The notes: generated from the sequence alone by a model not told the origin. Positions 41,584 to 50,320 are shown, numbered from the stretch's first letter. The stretch: DNA of 64,000 nucleotides from Streptomyces koelreuteriae (GCF_018604545.1 NZ_CP075896.1:4960001-5024000); one strand, 5' to 3'. Program-made: numbers and translations.

Positions 41584-41993
41584 GGTCGTTCCTTGCTGGT
41601 CGGGACGCGCCCCGCCACAGCGGTGGTGCGCCCGGTGGGGGGCAGTCGGCATCGGTGCGTACGGCCGTCCGCCCGACGCCTACGGGGGTCCGCTCCGGGT
41701 CACGGAGCGGTGGGCGGTCGCCACCGGGGGCCACGAGGGGTCCACGCCTCTACGCGCGTCGCCGCACGACGAGGCCCGACACAAAAGAGACCCTCAGGGC
41801 AGAGCGCCACAGAAGGTCGCCTAGGGCTACAGGCGTCGATTCACCATACGGCAGGACACGGCCGCATATGGAAGGACTTGAGAGGAGGATCACAGGTGTC
41901 AGGGGAACCGTGAGCCCTACTTCCAAGGTCCTTACCAGGATCGCACCCCATGGGCAGAGGTTCGGCAGCGGTCCGTGCGCGTTCCCCCGGAAC

Positions 41994-42022
41994 GTAAGAA
42001 GCGGGTATGCCAACGGTAAGAA
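41994..42022 (+). promoter_or_regulatory. Direct repeats GTAAGAA, probable response-regulator binding site
   Basis: GTAAGAA at 41994-42000 and again at 42016-42022, exactly 22 bp apart (two helical turns), 55 bp before the regulator start. OmpR/PhoB-type regulators bind such direct repeats, so this may be an autoregulatory site. Confidence 0.45.
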
Positions 42023-42064
42023 TCAACGCTTCCGGTCACACCCCAGCTCACGGCCCCGCAGGTC

Positions 42065-42070
42065 TACCAT
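42065..42070 (+). promoter_or_regulatory. -10 element of a leaderless response-regulator gene
   Basis: TACCAT lies six bases before the ATG at 42077; no ribosome binding site and no good -35, consistent with activator dependence. Confidence 0.4.
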
Positions 42071-42076
42071 CACTCC

Positions 42077-42754
42077 ATGACCCGTGTACTGCTCGCCGAG
42101 GACGACGCGTCCATCTCGGAGCCGCTGGCCCGTGCTCTGCGCCGGGAGGGCTACGAGGTCGAGGTGCGTGAGGACGGCCCCACCGCTCTCGACGCAGGAC
42201 TGCAGGGCGGCGTCGACCTGGTCGTGCTCGACCTGGGTCTGCCCGGCATGGACGGCCTGGAGGTGGCCCGGCGCCTGCGCGGCGAGGGCCACACCATCCC
42301 GATCCTCATCCTGACCGCGCGCGCCGACGAGGTGGACACCGTCGTCGGGCTCGACGCGGGCGCCGACGACTACGTCACCAAGCCCTTCCGGCTCGCCGAG
42401 CTGCTCGCCCGCGTCCGGGCCCTGCTGCGGCGCGGTGCCGCCGAGCCGCAGCAGCCGCCCGCCACCCACGGCGTGCGCATCGACGTCGAGTCGCACCGCG
42501 CCTGGATGGGCGAGGAGGAGCTCCAGCTCACCGCCAAGGAGTTCGACCTGCTGCGGGTGCTGGTGCGCGACGCGGGCCGGGTCGTCACCCGCGACCAGCT
42601 GATGCGCGAGGTCTGGGACACCACCTGGTGGTCGTCGACCAAGACCCTCGACATGCACATCTCCTGGCTGCGCAAGAAGCTCGGCGACGACGCGGCCAAC
42701 CCCCGCTACATCGCCACCGTGCGCGGCGTGGGCTTCCGTTTCGAGAAGAGCTGA
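42077..42754 (+). CDS. OmpR/PhoB-family response regulator
   Basis: A 225-residue regulator. The receiver domain has the acidic pair EDD at 8-10, phospho-acceptor Asp52 in VVLDLGLPGMDG and Lys in YVTKPF. The C-terminal winged helix includes LTAKEFDLLRVL and TKTLDMHISWLRKKLGDD with VRGVGFRFE. It pairs with the histidine kinase 32 bp downstream. The effector genes are not evident; the flanking peptide transporter is a candidate target. Confidence 0.93.
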   Translation: MTRVLLAEDDASISEPLARALRREGYEVEVREDGPTALDAGLQGGVDLVVLDLGLPGMDGLEVARRLRGEGHTIPILILTARADEVDTVVGLDAGADDYVTKPFRLAELLARVRALLRRGAAEPQQPPATHGVRIDVESHRAWMGEEELQLTAKEFDLLRVLVRDAGRVVTRDQLMREVWDTTWWSSTKTLDMHISWLRKKLGDDAANPRYIATVRGVGFRFEKS

Positions 42755-42786
42755 GCCACGGGGCAGGCAGGCACGGGTAACAGGAC

Positions 42787-44064
42787 ATGCGCCGCCGACT
42801 GATCCAGTCCACGCTCGCCGTGGTGCTGGTCGTGATCGCCGTCTTCGGTGTCTCGCTCGTCATCGTCGAGACCAGGACGATCAGCAACAGCGCCCAGGAA
42901 CGGGTGGAGTCCGAGGCGGTCCGCCTCGCCAGCATCGTCGACAGCCGCCTCTTCGGGGCCCAGCAGGTCGACGCCGAGGTGCTGCGCGACCAGGTCACCC
43001 AGGACCGCTACTACGCGGTGATCCGCCTCCCCGGCGAGGCGCCCATCGAGGTCGGCGACAAGCCGTCCGGTGACGTCATCAGCGCGACCGCGCCCGGCGA
43101 GGAGGGCGAGACCGTCACCGTCCAGGAGCCGCGCTCCTCGGTGACCCGCGAGGTCGGCCGGACCCTGCTGATCATCGCGCTGGTCGCGCTGCTGGCCGTG
43201 GTGGCCGCCGTACTGCTCGCGGTCCGCCAGGCGAACAAGCTGGCGTCGCCGCTGACCGACCTCGCGGAGACGGCCGAGCGGCTCGGCTCGGGCGATCCCC
43301 GCCCCCGGCACAAGCGCTACGGCGTGCCCGAGCTGGACCGGGTCGCGGACGTGCTGGACGGCTCCGCCGAGCGCATCGCCCGCATGCTCACCGCCGAACG
43401 CCGACTGGCCGCCGACGCCTCCCACCAGCTGCGGACACCGCTCACGGCCCTGTCCATGCGGCTGGAGGAGATCACCCTCACCGACGACCCGGACACCGTG
43501 AAGGACGAGGCGACGATCGCGCTCACACAGGTCGAGCGCCTCACGGACGTCGTCGAGCGGCTGCTGACCAACTCCCGCGATCCGCGCACCGGCTCCGCCG
43601 TCACCTTCGACCTCGACGAGGTCATCCAGCAGCAGCTCGCCGAGTGGCGGCCGGCGTACCGCAGCGCGGGCCGGGCGATCGTCAGCTCCGGCAAGCGGCA
43701 TCTGGAGGCGGTCGGCACGCCCGGCGCGGTCGCGCAGGTGCTGGCCGCGCTGATCGAGAACTCCCTGATGCACGGTGGCGGCACCGTGGCCCTGCGCACC
43801 CGCGTGACCGGCAACCAGGCCGTCATCGAGGTCACGGACGAGGGCCCCGGCGTCCCCGCCGACCTGGGCGCCCGCATCTTCGAGCGGGCGATCAGCGGCC
43901 GGAACTCCACGGGCATCGGCCTGGCCGTCGCCCGCGACCTGGCGGAAGCGGACGGCGGCCGTCTGGAAATGCTCCAGACCAAGCCCCCGGTCTTCGGCCT
44001 GTTCCTGTCCCGCACGGCCGCCCAGACGGCGACGACGGACGAGGACGAGCGGACGGTCCGCTGA
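42787..44064 (+). CDS. Sensor histidine kinase
   Basis: A 425-residue HK with a transmembrane helix at about 6-28 and an extracytoplasmic sensor of about 95 residues. A second helix (126-146), a HAMP-like linker, a HisKA domain with His213 in DASHQLRTPLTAL and an HATPase domain follow (N box IENSLMHGG, G1 EVTDEGPGVP, G2 GIGLAVARDLAEADGG). The sensor domain is short and has no recognised ligand motif. It forms an operon with the response regulator. Confidence 0.92.
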   Translation: MRRRLIQSTLAVVLVVIAVFGVSLVIVETRTISNSAQERVESEAVRLASIVDSRLFGAQQVDAEVLRDQVTQDRYYAVIRLPGEAPIEVGDKPSGDVISATAPGEEGETVTVQEPRSSVTREVGRTLLIIALVALLAVVAAVLLAVRQANKLASPLTDLAETAERLGSGDPRPRHKRYGVPELDRVADVLDGSAERIARMLTAERRLAADASHQLRTPLTALSMRLEEITLTDDPDTVKDEATIALTQVERLTDVVERLLTNSRDPRTGSAVTFDLDEVIQQQLAEWRPAYRSAGRAIVSSGKRHLEAVGTPGAVAQVLAALIENSLMHGGGTVALRTRVTGNQAVIEVTDEGPGVPADLGARIFERAISGRNSTGIGLAVARDLAEADGGRLEMLQTKPPVFGLFLSRTAAQTATTDEDERTVR

Positions 44065-44083
44065 GGCTCCCGCTCGGGCGCGG

Positions 44084-44575
44084 CTACGGCACCCGCTGCT
44101 TGTTGCGCTCCTGCTCCGCCGTCGGGCCGGTGTCCGACGGCGGTGTCCGGGCCGGGAGGGCGACGAAGACCCAGGTGCGGTACGACCAGAAGCGGAAGAG
44201 CGTGGCGACGCCGATGCCGACGAACTTGAAGATGTTGTTCTGCAGCGGGGTGTTCCAGCCGAAGCCGTAGGTCGCCGCGTACAGCACGCCGTTCTCGATG
44301 ACCAGGCCCACCGCGCTGAACAGCAGGAACAGGGTCATTTCCCGGGTGCGGCCGGACTTGTCGCGGTCGCGGTACGTGAAGTAGCGGAAGCCGATGTAGT
44401 TGAAGACGATCGCGACGACGGTCGCGATGACGCTCGCGCGCACCACCTGGAGGTCGGTCACATGCCGTACCAGGTTGAACACGAGGAGGTTGACCAGCAC
44501 CCCGGCCCCGCCCACCGCGCCGAACTTGGCGACTTCGCGAACGAGTCCTCGGAGCCGAGAGGCACCATGTCCCAT
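44084..44575 (-). CDS. GtrA-family membrane protein
   Basis: A 163-residue, four-helix protein. The GtrA signature KFGAVGGAGVLVNLLVFNLV is at the N-terminus and YIGFRYFTYRDRD follows helix 2. C-terminal helices end in FRFWSYRTWVF. GtrA proteins are thought to flip undecaprenyl-phosphate-linked sugars or help glycosylate surface polymers, which fits the wall-polymer genes further right. It converges on the histidine kinase with 19 bp between stops. Confidence 0.88.
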   Translation of the reverse strand: MGHGASRLRGLVREVAKFGAVGGAGVLVNLLVFNLVRHVTDLQVVRASVIATVVAIVFNYIGFRYFTYRDRDKSGRTREMTLFLLFSAVGLVIENGVLYAATYGFGWNTPLQNNIFKFVGIGVATLFRFWSYRTWVFVALPARTPPSDTGPTAEQERNKQRVP

Positions 44576-44726
44576 GGCCGTACAGGCCCCCGTCCCTCAG
44601 TTGGCGTCAACCCAGCCATGCTAACCACCCTCCCGCGCGATCTTCCTGCGGATACCGGTGGACGGCCGGAGATGGTCCGGGCCGCTCCGGGGAGGGACAG
44701 GAAACCGGCCACCTTGGCGCGGCCGA

Positions 44727-44732
44727 TACCCT
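44727..44732 (+). promoter_or_regulatory. -10 element for leaderless purK
   Basis: TACCCT lies six bases before the GTG at 44739. The GGGAG between them is too close to serve as a ribosome binding site. Confidence 0.35.
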
Positions 44733-44738
44733 GAGGGA

Positions 44739-45878
44739 GTGACGTTTCCGGTAGTCGGCATGGTCGGCGGTGGCCAGCTCGCTCGTATGACACACGAGGC
44801 GGGCATCCCGCTGGGCATCAGGTTCAAGCTTCTCAGTGACACCCCGCAGGACTCAGCTGCGCAGGTCGTGAGCGATGTCGTCATCGGCGACTATCGCGAC
44901 CTGGACACGCTGCGTGAGTTCGCCCGCGGGTGCGATGTGATCACCTTCGATCACGAACATGTACCCACCGAGCATCTCCGGGCCCTGGAGGCGGACGGCA
45001 TCCCCGTGCGCCCCGGTCCCGACGCGCTGGTGCACGCCCAGGACAAGGGCGTGATGCGCGCGAGACTCGACGCGATCGGCGTGCCCTGCCCCAGGCACCG
45101 GATCGTCTCCGATCCACAGGACGTGGCGGCCTTCGCCGCCGAGGGCGACGGTTTCCCCGTCGTGCTCAAGACCGTCCGGGGCGGCTACGACGGCAAGGGC
45201 GTGTGGGTCGTCGACTCCGAAGAGGAGGCCGCGGACCCCTTCAAGGCCGGTGTGCCCGTCCTCGCCGAGGAGAAGGTCGACTTCCTGCGCGAGCTCGCCG
45301 CCAACGTCGTACGCTCCCCGCACGGCCAGGCCGTCGCCTACCCGGTCGTGGAGTCCCGGCAGGTGGGCGGCGTCTGCGACACGGTCATCGCCCCGGCCCC
45401 CGACCTCGACGAGGACCTCGCGGTCCGGGCCTCCGAGATGGCTCTGAACATCGCCAAGGAACTCGGCGTCGTCGGGCACCTCGCGGTCGAGCTGTTCCAG
45501 ACCCGCGACGGACGCATCCTCGTCAACGAGCTGGCGATGCGCCCCCACAACTCCGGCCACTGGTCGATGGACGGCGCCGTCACCAGCCAGTTCGCCAACC
45601 ATGTCCGGGCGGTCCTGGACCTGCCCCTCGGCGACCCGCGCCCGCGCGCCGGGTGGACGGTCATGGTCAACGTCCTCGGCGGCGACTTCCCGGACATGTA
45701 CTCCGCGTACCTGCACTGCATGGCCCGCGACCCCCAGCTCAAGATCCACATGTACGGCAAGGACGTGAAGCCCGGCCGCAAGGTCGGACACGTCAACACC
45801 TACGGCGACGACCTGGACGACGTGCTGGAGCGCGCCCGTCACGCTGCCGGCTACCTGAGAGGCACCATCACCGAATGA
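44739..45878 (+). CDS. purK: N5-carboxyaminoimidazole ribonucleotide synthase
   Basis: A 379-residue ATP-grasp enzyme. The N-terminal GMVGGGQLARM forms the preATP-grasp loop. The ATP-grasp core has FPVVLKTVRGGYDGKGVWVV, a metal-binding LVNELAMRPHNSGHW segment and a C-terminal GRKVGHVNTYGDD. It carboxylates AIR with bicarbonate and ATP in purine synthesis. Its stop overlaps the purE ATG (ATGA). The GTG start fits a leaderless message. Confidence 0.95.
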   Translation: MTFPVVGMVGGGQLARMTHEAGIPLGIRFKLLSDTPQDSAAQVVSDVVIGDYRDLDTLREFARGCDVITFDHEHVPTEHLRALEADGIPVRPGPDALVHAQDKGVMRARLDAIGVPCPRHRIVSDPQDVAAFAAEGDGFPVVLKTVRGGYDGKGVWVVDSEEEAADPFKAGVPVLAEEKVDFLRELAANVVRSPHGQAVAYPVVESRQVGGVCDTVIAPAPDLDEDLAVRASEMALNIAKELGVVGHLAVELFQTRDGRILVNELAMRPHNSGHWSMDGAVTSQFANHVRAVLDLPLGDPRPRAGWTVMVNVLGGDFPDMYSAYLHCMARDPQLKIHMYGKDVKPGRKVGHVNTYGDDLDDVLERARHAAGYLRGTITE

Positions 45879-46402
45879 GCCCTGTTGTTGGCATCGTCAT
45901 GGGGTCGGACTCCGACTGGCCCGTCATGGAGGCCGCCGCGAAGGCCCTCGACGAGTTCGAGATCCCCTACGAGGTGGACGTCGTGTCGGCCCACCGCATG
46001 CCGCGCGAGATGGTCGCGTACGGCGAGCAGGCCGACGGTCGCGGGCTCAAGGCGATCATCGCCGGGGCCGGCGGCGCCGCCCATCTGCCCGGCATGCTCG
46101 CCTCGGTCACCCCGCTGCCGGTCATCGGCGTGCCCGTGCCGCTGAAGTACCTCGACGGCATGGACAGTCTGCTGTCGATCGTGCAGATGCCGGCCGGTGT
46201 GCCCGTCGCGACGGTCTCCGTCGCCGGTGCCCGCAACGCCGGTCTGCTGGCCGCCCGCATCCTCGCCGCGCACGACGAGGAACTGCGCGGCCGGATGCGC
46301 GACTTCCAGCAGGAGCTGAACGACCAGGCCACCGAGAAGGGCAAGCGCCTGCGCGCCAAGGTCGAGGGCTCGGGCGGCTTCGGCTTCGGCGCGGGGAAGT
46401 GA
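45875..46402 (+). CDS. purE: N5-carboxyaminoimidazole ribonucleotide mutase
   Basis: A 175-residue class I PurE. MGSDSDWPVM and VVSAHRMPREM supply the catalytic Ser and His, and AGAGGAAHLPGMLA is the central loop. It moves the carboxylate of N5-CAIR to C4, giving CAIR. It overlaps purK by 4 bp upstream and the dipeptidase GTG by 4 bp downstream, so three genes are translationally coupled. Confidence 0.95.
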   Translation: MSPVVGIVMGSDSDWPVMEAAAKALDEFEIPYEVDVVSAHRMPREMVAYGEQADGRGLKAIIAGAGGAAHLPGMLASVTPLPVIGVPVPLKYLDGMDSLLSIVQMPAGVPVATVSVAGARNAGLLAARILAAHDEELRGRMRDFQQELNDQATEKGKRLRAKVEGSGGFGFGAGK

Positions 46403-47586
46403 CGGCGATGACCTCCCTGGAGTCGGCCCGGGAACTCCTGCGCGAGTTCCCGGTCGCCGACGGCCACAACGACCTGCCCTGGGCGCTGCGCGAACAGGTC
46501 CGCTACGACCTCGACGCCCGCGATGTCGCCGCCGACCAGAGCGCCCACCTGCACACCGACATCCCCCGGCTGCGCGCGGGCGGCGTCGGTGCGCAGTACT
46601 GGTCCGTGTACGTCCGCACGGACTCGCCGGACCCGGTCGCGGCCACCCTCGAACAGATCGACTGCGTACGGCAGTTGCTGGCCCGCCACCCGGGCGACCT
46701 CCGGCCCGCGCTGACGGCCGCCGACATGGAGGCCGCGCGCGGGGAGGGCCGCATCGCCTCCCTCATGGGGGCGGAGGGCGGCCACTCCATCGCCAACTCC
46801 CTGGGCACCCTGCGCGGTCTGTACGGGCTCGGCGTGCGGTATCTGACCCTCACCCACAACGACAACGTGGACTGGGCGGACTCCGCGACCGACGCACCGA
46901 AGGCCGGTGGCCTCACCGCCTTCGGCCGTGAGGTCGTACGGGAGATGAACCGCGTCGGCATGCTCGTCGACCTCTCCCATGTGGCGGCGACGACCATGCG
47001 GGACGCGCTCGACACGAGCACCGCCCCGGTGGTCTTCTCCCACTCCTCCGCCCGGGCCGTGTGCGACCACCCGCGCAACATCCCGGACGACGTCCTGGAG
47101 CGGCTGGCCGCGGGCGGCGGTGTCGCGATGGTGACGTTCGTGCCGAAGTTCGTGCTCCAGGCAGCCGTGGACTGGACGGCCGAGGCCGACGAGAACATGC
47201 GCGCCCACGGCTTCCACCACCTCGACACCACCGCCGAGGCCATGAAGGTCCACCGCGCCTTCGAGGAGCGGCGGCCGCGCCCGGTCGCGACGGTGTCGAC
47301 GGTCGCCGACCACCTGGACCACATGCGCGAGGTCGCCGGCGTCGACCACCTCGGCATCGGCGGCGACTACGACGGCACGGCCTTCACCCCCGACGGCCTC
47401 GACGACGTCTCCGGCTACCCGAACCTCCTCGCCGAGCTGCTGGACCGCGGCTGGTCCAAGGCCGACCTGGCCAAGCTGACCTGGAAGAACGCGGTACGGG
47501 TGCTGGGCGCGGCCGAGGATGTGGCCCGGAGCCTTCAGGCGACGCGGTCGGCGTCCAACGCCACGATCGAGTCGCTCGACGGCTGA
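46399..47586 (+). CDS. Membrane dipeptidase (peptidase family M19)
   Basis: A 395-residue renal-dipeptidase-type enzyme with a complete binuclear zinc site: His23 and Asp25 in DGHNDLPWAL, Glu in GAEGGHSI, His in LVDLSH and in VFSHSSAR, Asp in GIGGDYDG. It cleaves dipeptides, often with D- or dehydro-residues at the C-terminus. The GTG overlaps the purE stop; an ATG nine bases in is an alternative start. Its last 52 bp overlap the convergent flavin oxidoreductase gene. A metal-less homologue lies 1.6 kb downstream. Confidence 0.93.
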   Translation: MTAMTSLESARELLREFPVADGHNDLPWALREQVRYDLDARDVAADQSAHLHTDIPRLRAGGVGAQYWSVYVRTDSPDPVAATLEQIDCVRQLLARHPGDLRPALTAADMEAARGEGRIASLMGAEGGHSIANSLGTLRGLYGLGVRYLTLTHNDNVDWADSATDAPKAGGLTAFGREVVREMNRVGMLVDLSHVAATTMRDALDTSTAPVVFSHSSARAVCDHPRNIPDDVLERLAAGGGVAMVTFVPKFVLQAAVDWTAEADENMRAHGFHHLDTTAEAMKVHRAFEERRPRPVATVSTVADHLDHMREVAGVDHLGIGGDYDGTAFTPDGLDDVSGYPNLLAELLDRGWSKADLAKLTWKNAVRVLGAAEDVARSLQATRSASNATIESLDG

Positions 47587-48668
47587 GTGTCCAGGGCGGG
47601 GTAGTCGGTGTAACCGGCCGCCCCGCCCACATACATGAAGTACCGGTCGCGCATCTCGTTCAGGGGCGCGCCGAGCCGCAGCCGGGTCACCAGATCCGGG
47701 TTGGCGAGGAAGGGCCGGCCGAGGGCGATCAGGTCCGCCCCGGCCGCCAGCAGCGCCTCCGACGCCCGGTGAACGGCTTCGGTGGTGACCTCCTTCAGCA
47801 CGGGGTTGGCGACGATCACCCCGGGCCAGGCGGCGCGCACCCTCCGGAACACCGGCGTCTCCGGGTCGGCGTACCCCAGGTGCAGATAGGCCAGCCCCAG
47901 CCCGCCGAGCCGCTCGGCGAGCGCCGGGTAGAGCTCCTCGGTCTCGCCCTCCGCGATGCCGTTGACGGTGTTGCCGGGGGAGACCCTGAGCCCGACGCGC
48001 TCGGCGCCGATCTCGGCGGCCACGGCCTCGGTCACCTCGGCCGTGAACCGGATCCGGGCCGCGACCGGACCGCCGTAGCCGTCGGTGCGCAGATTGGTGT
48101 TGGCGGCCAGGAACTGGTGCAGGAGATGGCCGTTGGCCGAGTGCACCTCCACCCCCTCGAACCCGGCGTCGATCGCGTTCCGCGCGGCCTTCGCGAAGTC
48201 GGCGACGGTGCTGCGGATGTCCTCGGCGGTCATCTCCCTCGGCACCACGGCCGGACGGTGGCCCTCCGGCGTGAAGATCGTCTCGGGTAGCGCGACCGGC
48301 GAGGGCGCGACGGGCGTCAGCCCGCTGGTCGCCGGGTGGCCGACCCGGCCGCCGTGCTGGAGCTGGAGGAACATCAGGCCGCCCGCGTCCCGGACGGCGT
48401 CCGTGACCCGCCGCCAGCCGGCCACATGCTCCGGGCTGTGGACGGCGGTGATGTTCGGATACGTCTGCCCGACCGGGTTCGGTGTCGAGGCCTCGGCGAT
48501 GATCAGCCCGGCCGAGGCGCGCTGGGCGTAGTACGTCGCCATGAGCGGGGTCGGGGTGCCGTCGGCCTCCGCCCGGTTGCGGGTCAGGGGCGCCATCACC
48601 AGACGGTTGGGCAGGTCCAGCCCGGGCAGACGAGCCGGTTCGAAGAGTGCTGTCGTGTGCTGCGTCAT
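47535..48668 (-). CDS. Old yellow enzyme family NADH:flavin oxidoreductase
   Basis: A 377-residue FMN TIM-barrel ene-reductase. LVMAPLTRNRA begins the FMN site, LQLQHGGRVGHP supplies the conserved Gln and HGG, GVEVHSANGHLLHQFLA gives the catalytic His/Asn pair, and C-terminal ALGRPFLANPDL binds phosphate. It reduces activated C=C bonds or electrophiles such as quinones with NAD(P)H. Controlled by a divergent MerR protein through a 20-bp-spaced promoter. A -10, TAGCGT, six bases before its ATG makes it likely leaderless. Confidence 0.93.
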   Translation of the reverse strand: MTQHTTALFEPARLPGLDLPNRLVMAPLTRNRAEADGTPTPLMATYYAQRASAGLIIAEASTPNPVGQTYPNITAVHSPEHVAGWRRVTDAVRDAGGLMFLQLQHGGRVGHPATSGLTPVAPSPVALPETIFTPEGHRPAVVPREMTAEDIRSTVADFAKAARNAIDAGFEGVEVHSANGHLLHQFLAANTNLRTDGYGGPVAARIRFTAEVTEAVAAEIGAERVGLRVSPGNTVNGIAEGETEELYPALAERLGGLGLAYLHLGYADPETPVFRRVRAAWPGVIVANPVLKEVTTEAVHRASEALLAAGADLIALGRPFLANPDLVTRLRLGAPLNEMRDRYFMYVGGAAGYTDYPALDTQPSSDSIVALDADRVA

Positions 48669-48674
48669 GCGCTT

Positions 48675-48706
48675 ACGCTAGAACCTGACACCCATGTCAG
48701 ATTCAA
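48675..48706 (-). promoter_or_regulatory. MerR-type promoter and operator for the flavin oxidoreductase
   Basis: On the minus strand TTGAAT (48701-48706) and TAGCGT (48675-48680) are separated by 20 bp, the over-long spacer typical of MerR-activated promoters. The spacer carries a near-perfect palindrome: GAACCTGACA (48681-48690) and TGTCAGATTC (48695-48704), one mismatch. The merR ATG (48694) lies inside it. Confidence 0.8.
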
Positions 48707-49080
48707 GCCCGGGAGCGGACGTGCGGATCGGTGAACTGGCCCGGCGCACCAACGTCAGCGAGCGGTCGCTGCGCTACTACGAGAAGCAGGGCATGCTCTT
48801 CGCCGAGCGGACGCCCGGCGGGCACCGGGAGTACCCGGAGGCCGCAGTGGACCGGGTCATCCGGATCCAGGAACTGTTCGCGGCGGGACTGTGCAGCGAG
48901 AAGATCGTCCAGCTGCTGCCGTGCATGCGGGACGCGGACGGCGGCCCCTCGGCCCGGGCCACCCCCGGCCTGGTCGCCAACCTCACGGCCGAGCGCGCCC
49001 GCATCGACCGGATGATCGCCGATCTGGTCCGCTCCCGGGACACCCTGGACGAGGTAATCGACGCGGCCCGGCTGCCCTGA
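48694..49080 (+). CDS. MerR-family transcriptional regulator
   Basis: A 128-residue regulator with the N-terminal winged-helix motif IGELARRTNVSERSLRYYEKQGML and the signature TPGGHREYPEAAVDRV. A helical dimerisation stretch ends in LVRSRDTLDEVIDAAR. Two cysteines (in AAGLCSEK and LLPCMRD) could sense thiol stress, but there is no SoxR-type iron-sulfur cluster motif. It is divergent from an old yellow enzyme with 25 bp between starts, and its start codon falls within the operator, so it should repress itself. Confidence 0.92.
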   Translation: MSDSSPGADVRIGELARRTNVSERSLRYYEKQGMLFAERTPGGHREYPEAAVDRVIRIQELFAAGLCSEKIVQLLPCMRDADGGPSARATPGLVANLTAERARIDRMIADLVRSRDTLDEVIDAARLP

Positions 49081-49186
49081 GCGCCCGCCGGGTCCGGGGC
49101 CGTACTCCGAACGCCCCGCCCACCAGGAACAGCCCCCCGCTCCGTGCGACGGTGACCGTACGTCACGAGCACCGTACGGAGCCGCC

Positions 49187-50320
49187 ATGGCAGATCTCCA
49201 GCACGACCTGCGCCCGGCCGCCGCAGCCGGAGAGTTCGACGACCTGACCGAGCAGTACCCCGATGAGGGCGTCGTCACGGCGGAGCCCTACGAGCCCGTC
49301 TCCGATCCGGACGACGCGCCCCTGACCCGGGCCCACGCCATTCTCGCCGCCCATCCCGTCGCCGACGGGTACAACGGACTGCCCTGGGCGCTCAAGCGGC
49401 TGTCCTACTACGACCTCGAGGACGGCGAGAGCACCGTCGACACGGACGTGCCCCGGCTGCGCAGCGGCCATGTGGGCGCGCTGTTCTGGTCGCTGCACCT
49501 GCCCGAGGGGCTCGACGGCGACCGGGCCGTCGGCGCCACTCTGGAACAGCTCGACCTGGCGAAGTCCATCGTCCGCACCTGCGACGAGGGCCTGCGGCCC
49601 GCCTGCACGGCCGGGCAGGTCGCCGACGCCCGCAACTGCGGCCGCGTCGCCGTGCTCCTCGGTCCCGCCGGGGCCTCGGCCGTGGGCGACTCGCTGGGCA
49701 CCCTGCGCCAGCTGCACCTCCTCGGCCTGCGCGCCCTGACGCTGACCGGGGTGTCCTGGGCGAGCGACGCGGGGCTGACCCGGTTCGGCGAGGAGGTCGT
49801 GCGCGAGATGAACCGGCTCGGTGTCCTCGCGGACCTCTCCGGCGCCCCGGAGCAGACCGTCCGCCGCGTGCTGAGCCTCTCCCGGGCGCCCGTGCTGTTC
49901 AGCCGCTCCGCGGCCCGCGCGATCCGCCCCCACCCGGTCAACCTCCCCGACGACCTGCTGGCCGCACTGGGCGCCGCCAAGGGGCTGTGCCTGGTACCGC
50001 TGACGGCCGAGCAGACCGGCCCGACCGTCCGTGACGTCGCCGACCACCTCGACCACATCCGTGCCGTGGCCGGAGCGCAGTGCGTCGGCCTGTCCGGCAC
50101 CTACGACTCCGGCTCGGCCCATCCACAGGAACTCGGCGACGTCTCCTGCTACCCGCGGCTGATCGCCGAGCTGCTGCGACGCGGCTGGGACGAAGGCGAT
50201 GTCGCCCTCCTGACCTGGGGCAACGTCCAACGCGTCCTGCGCGGGGCCGACTTCACCGCGCGCGCCGCACAGCAGCGCCGCGCCCCGTCGAAGGCGACGA
50301 TCTCGGAGCTGGACGGCTGA
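49187..50320 (+). CDS. Degenerate membrane dipeptidase homologue (M19 pseudoenzyme)
   Basis: A 377-residue full-length homologue of the neighbouring M19 dipeptidase, sharing long stretches such as FGEEVVREMNRLGVLADLSG and the order of all blocks. Every zinc ligand is replaced: HND becomes YNG (Tyr62, Gly64), AEGGH becomes PAGAS, DLSH becomes DLSG, FSHSSA becomes FSRSAA, GGDYDG becomes SGTYDS. The frame is intact with normal codon use, so it is a maintained protein, not a decayed gene. It presumably binds a ligand or partner instead of hydrolysing dipeptides. The ATG at 49187 is unambiguous. Confidence 0.85.
   Translation: MADLQHDLRPAAAAGEFDDLTEQYPDEGVVTAEPYEPVSDPDDAPLTRAHAILAAHPVADGYNGLPWALKRLSYYDLEDGESTVDTDVPRLRSGHVGALFWSLHLPEGLDGDRAVGATLEQLDLAKSIVRTCDEGLRPACTAGQVADARNCGRVAVLLGPAGASAVGDSLGTLRQLHLLGLRALTLTGVSWASDAGLTRFGEEVVREMNRLGVLADLSGAPEQTVRRVLSLSRAPVLFSRSAARAIRPHPVNLPDDLLAALGAAKGLCLVPLTAEQTGPTVRDVADHLDHIRAVAGAQCVGLSGTYDSGSAHPQELGDVSCYPRLIAELLRRGWDEGDVALLTWGNVQRVLRGADFTARAAQQRRAPSKATISELDG

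Larger units (their letters stand above)
41584..42076. other. 493-bp divergent intergenic region
   Basis: No gene supported. It contains a perfect 8-bp hairpin CCGCTCCG-GGTCA-CGGAGCGG (41690-41710) in the transporter leader. Near the right end are two GTAAGAA repeats and a -10, TACCAT, serving the response regulator. Confidence 0.5.
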
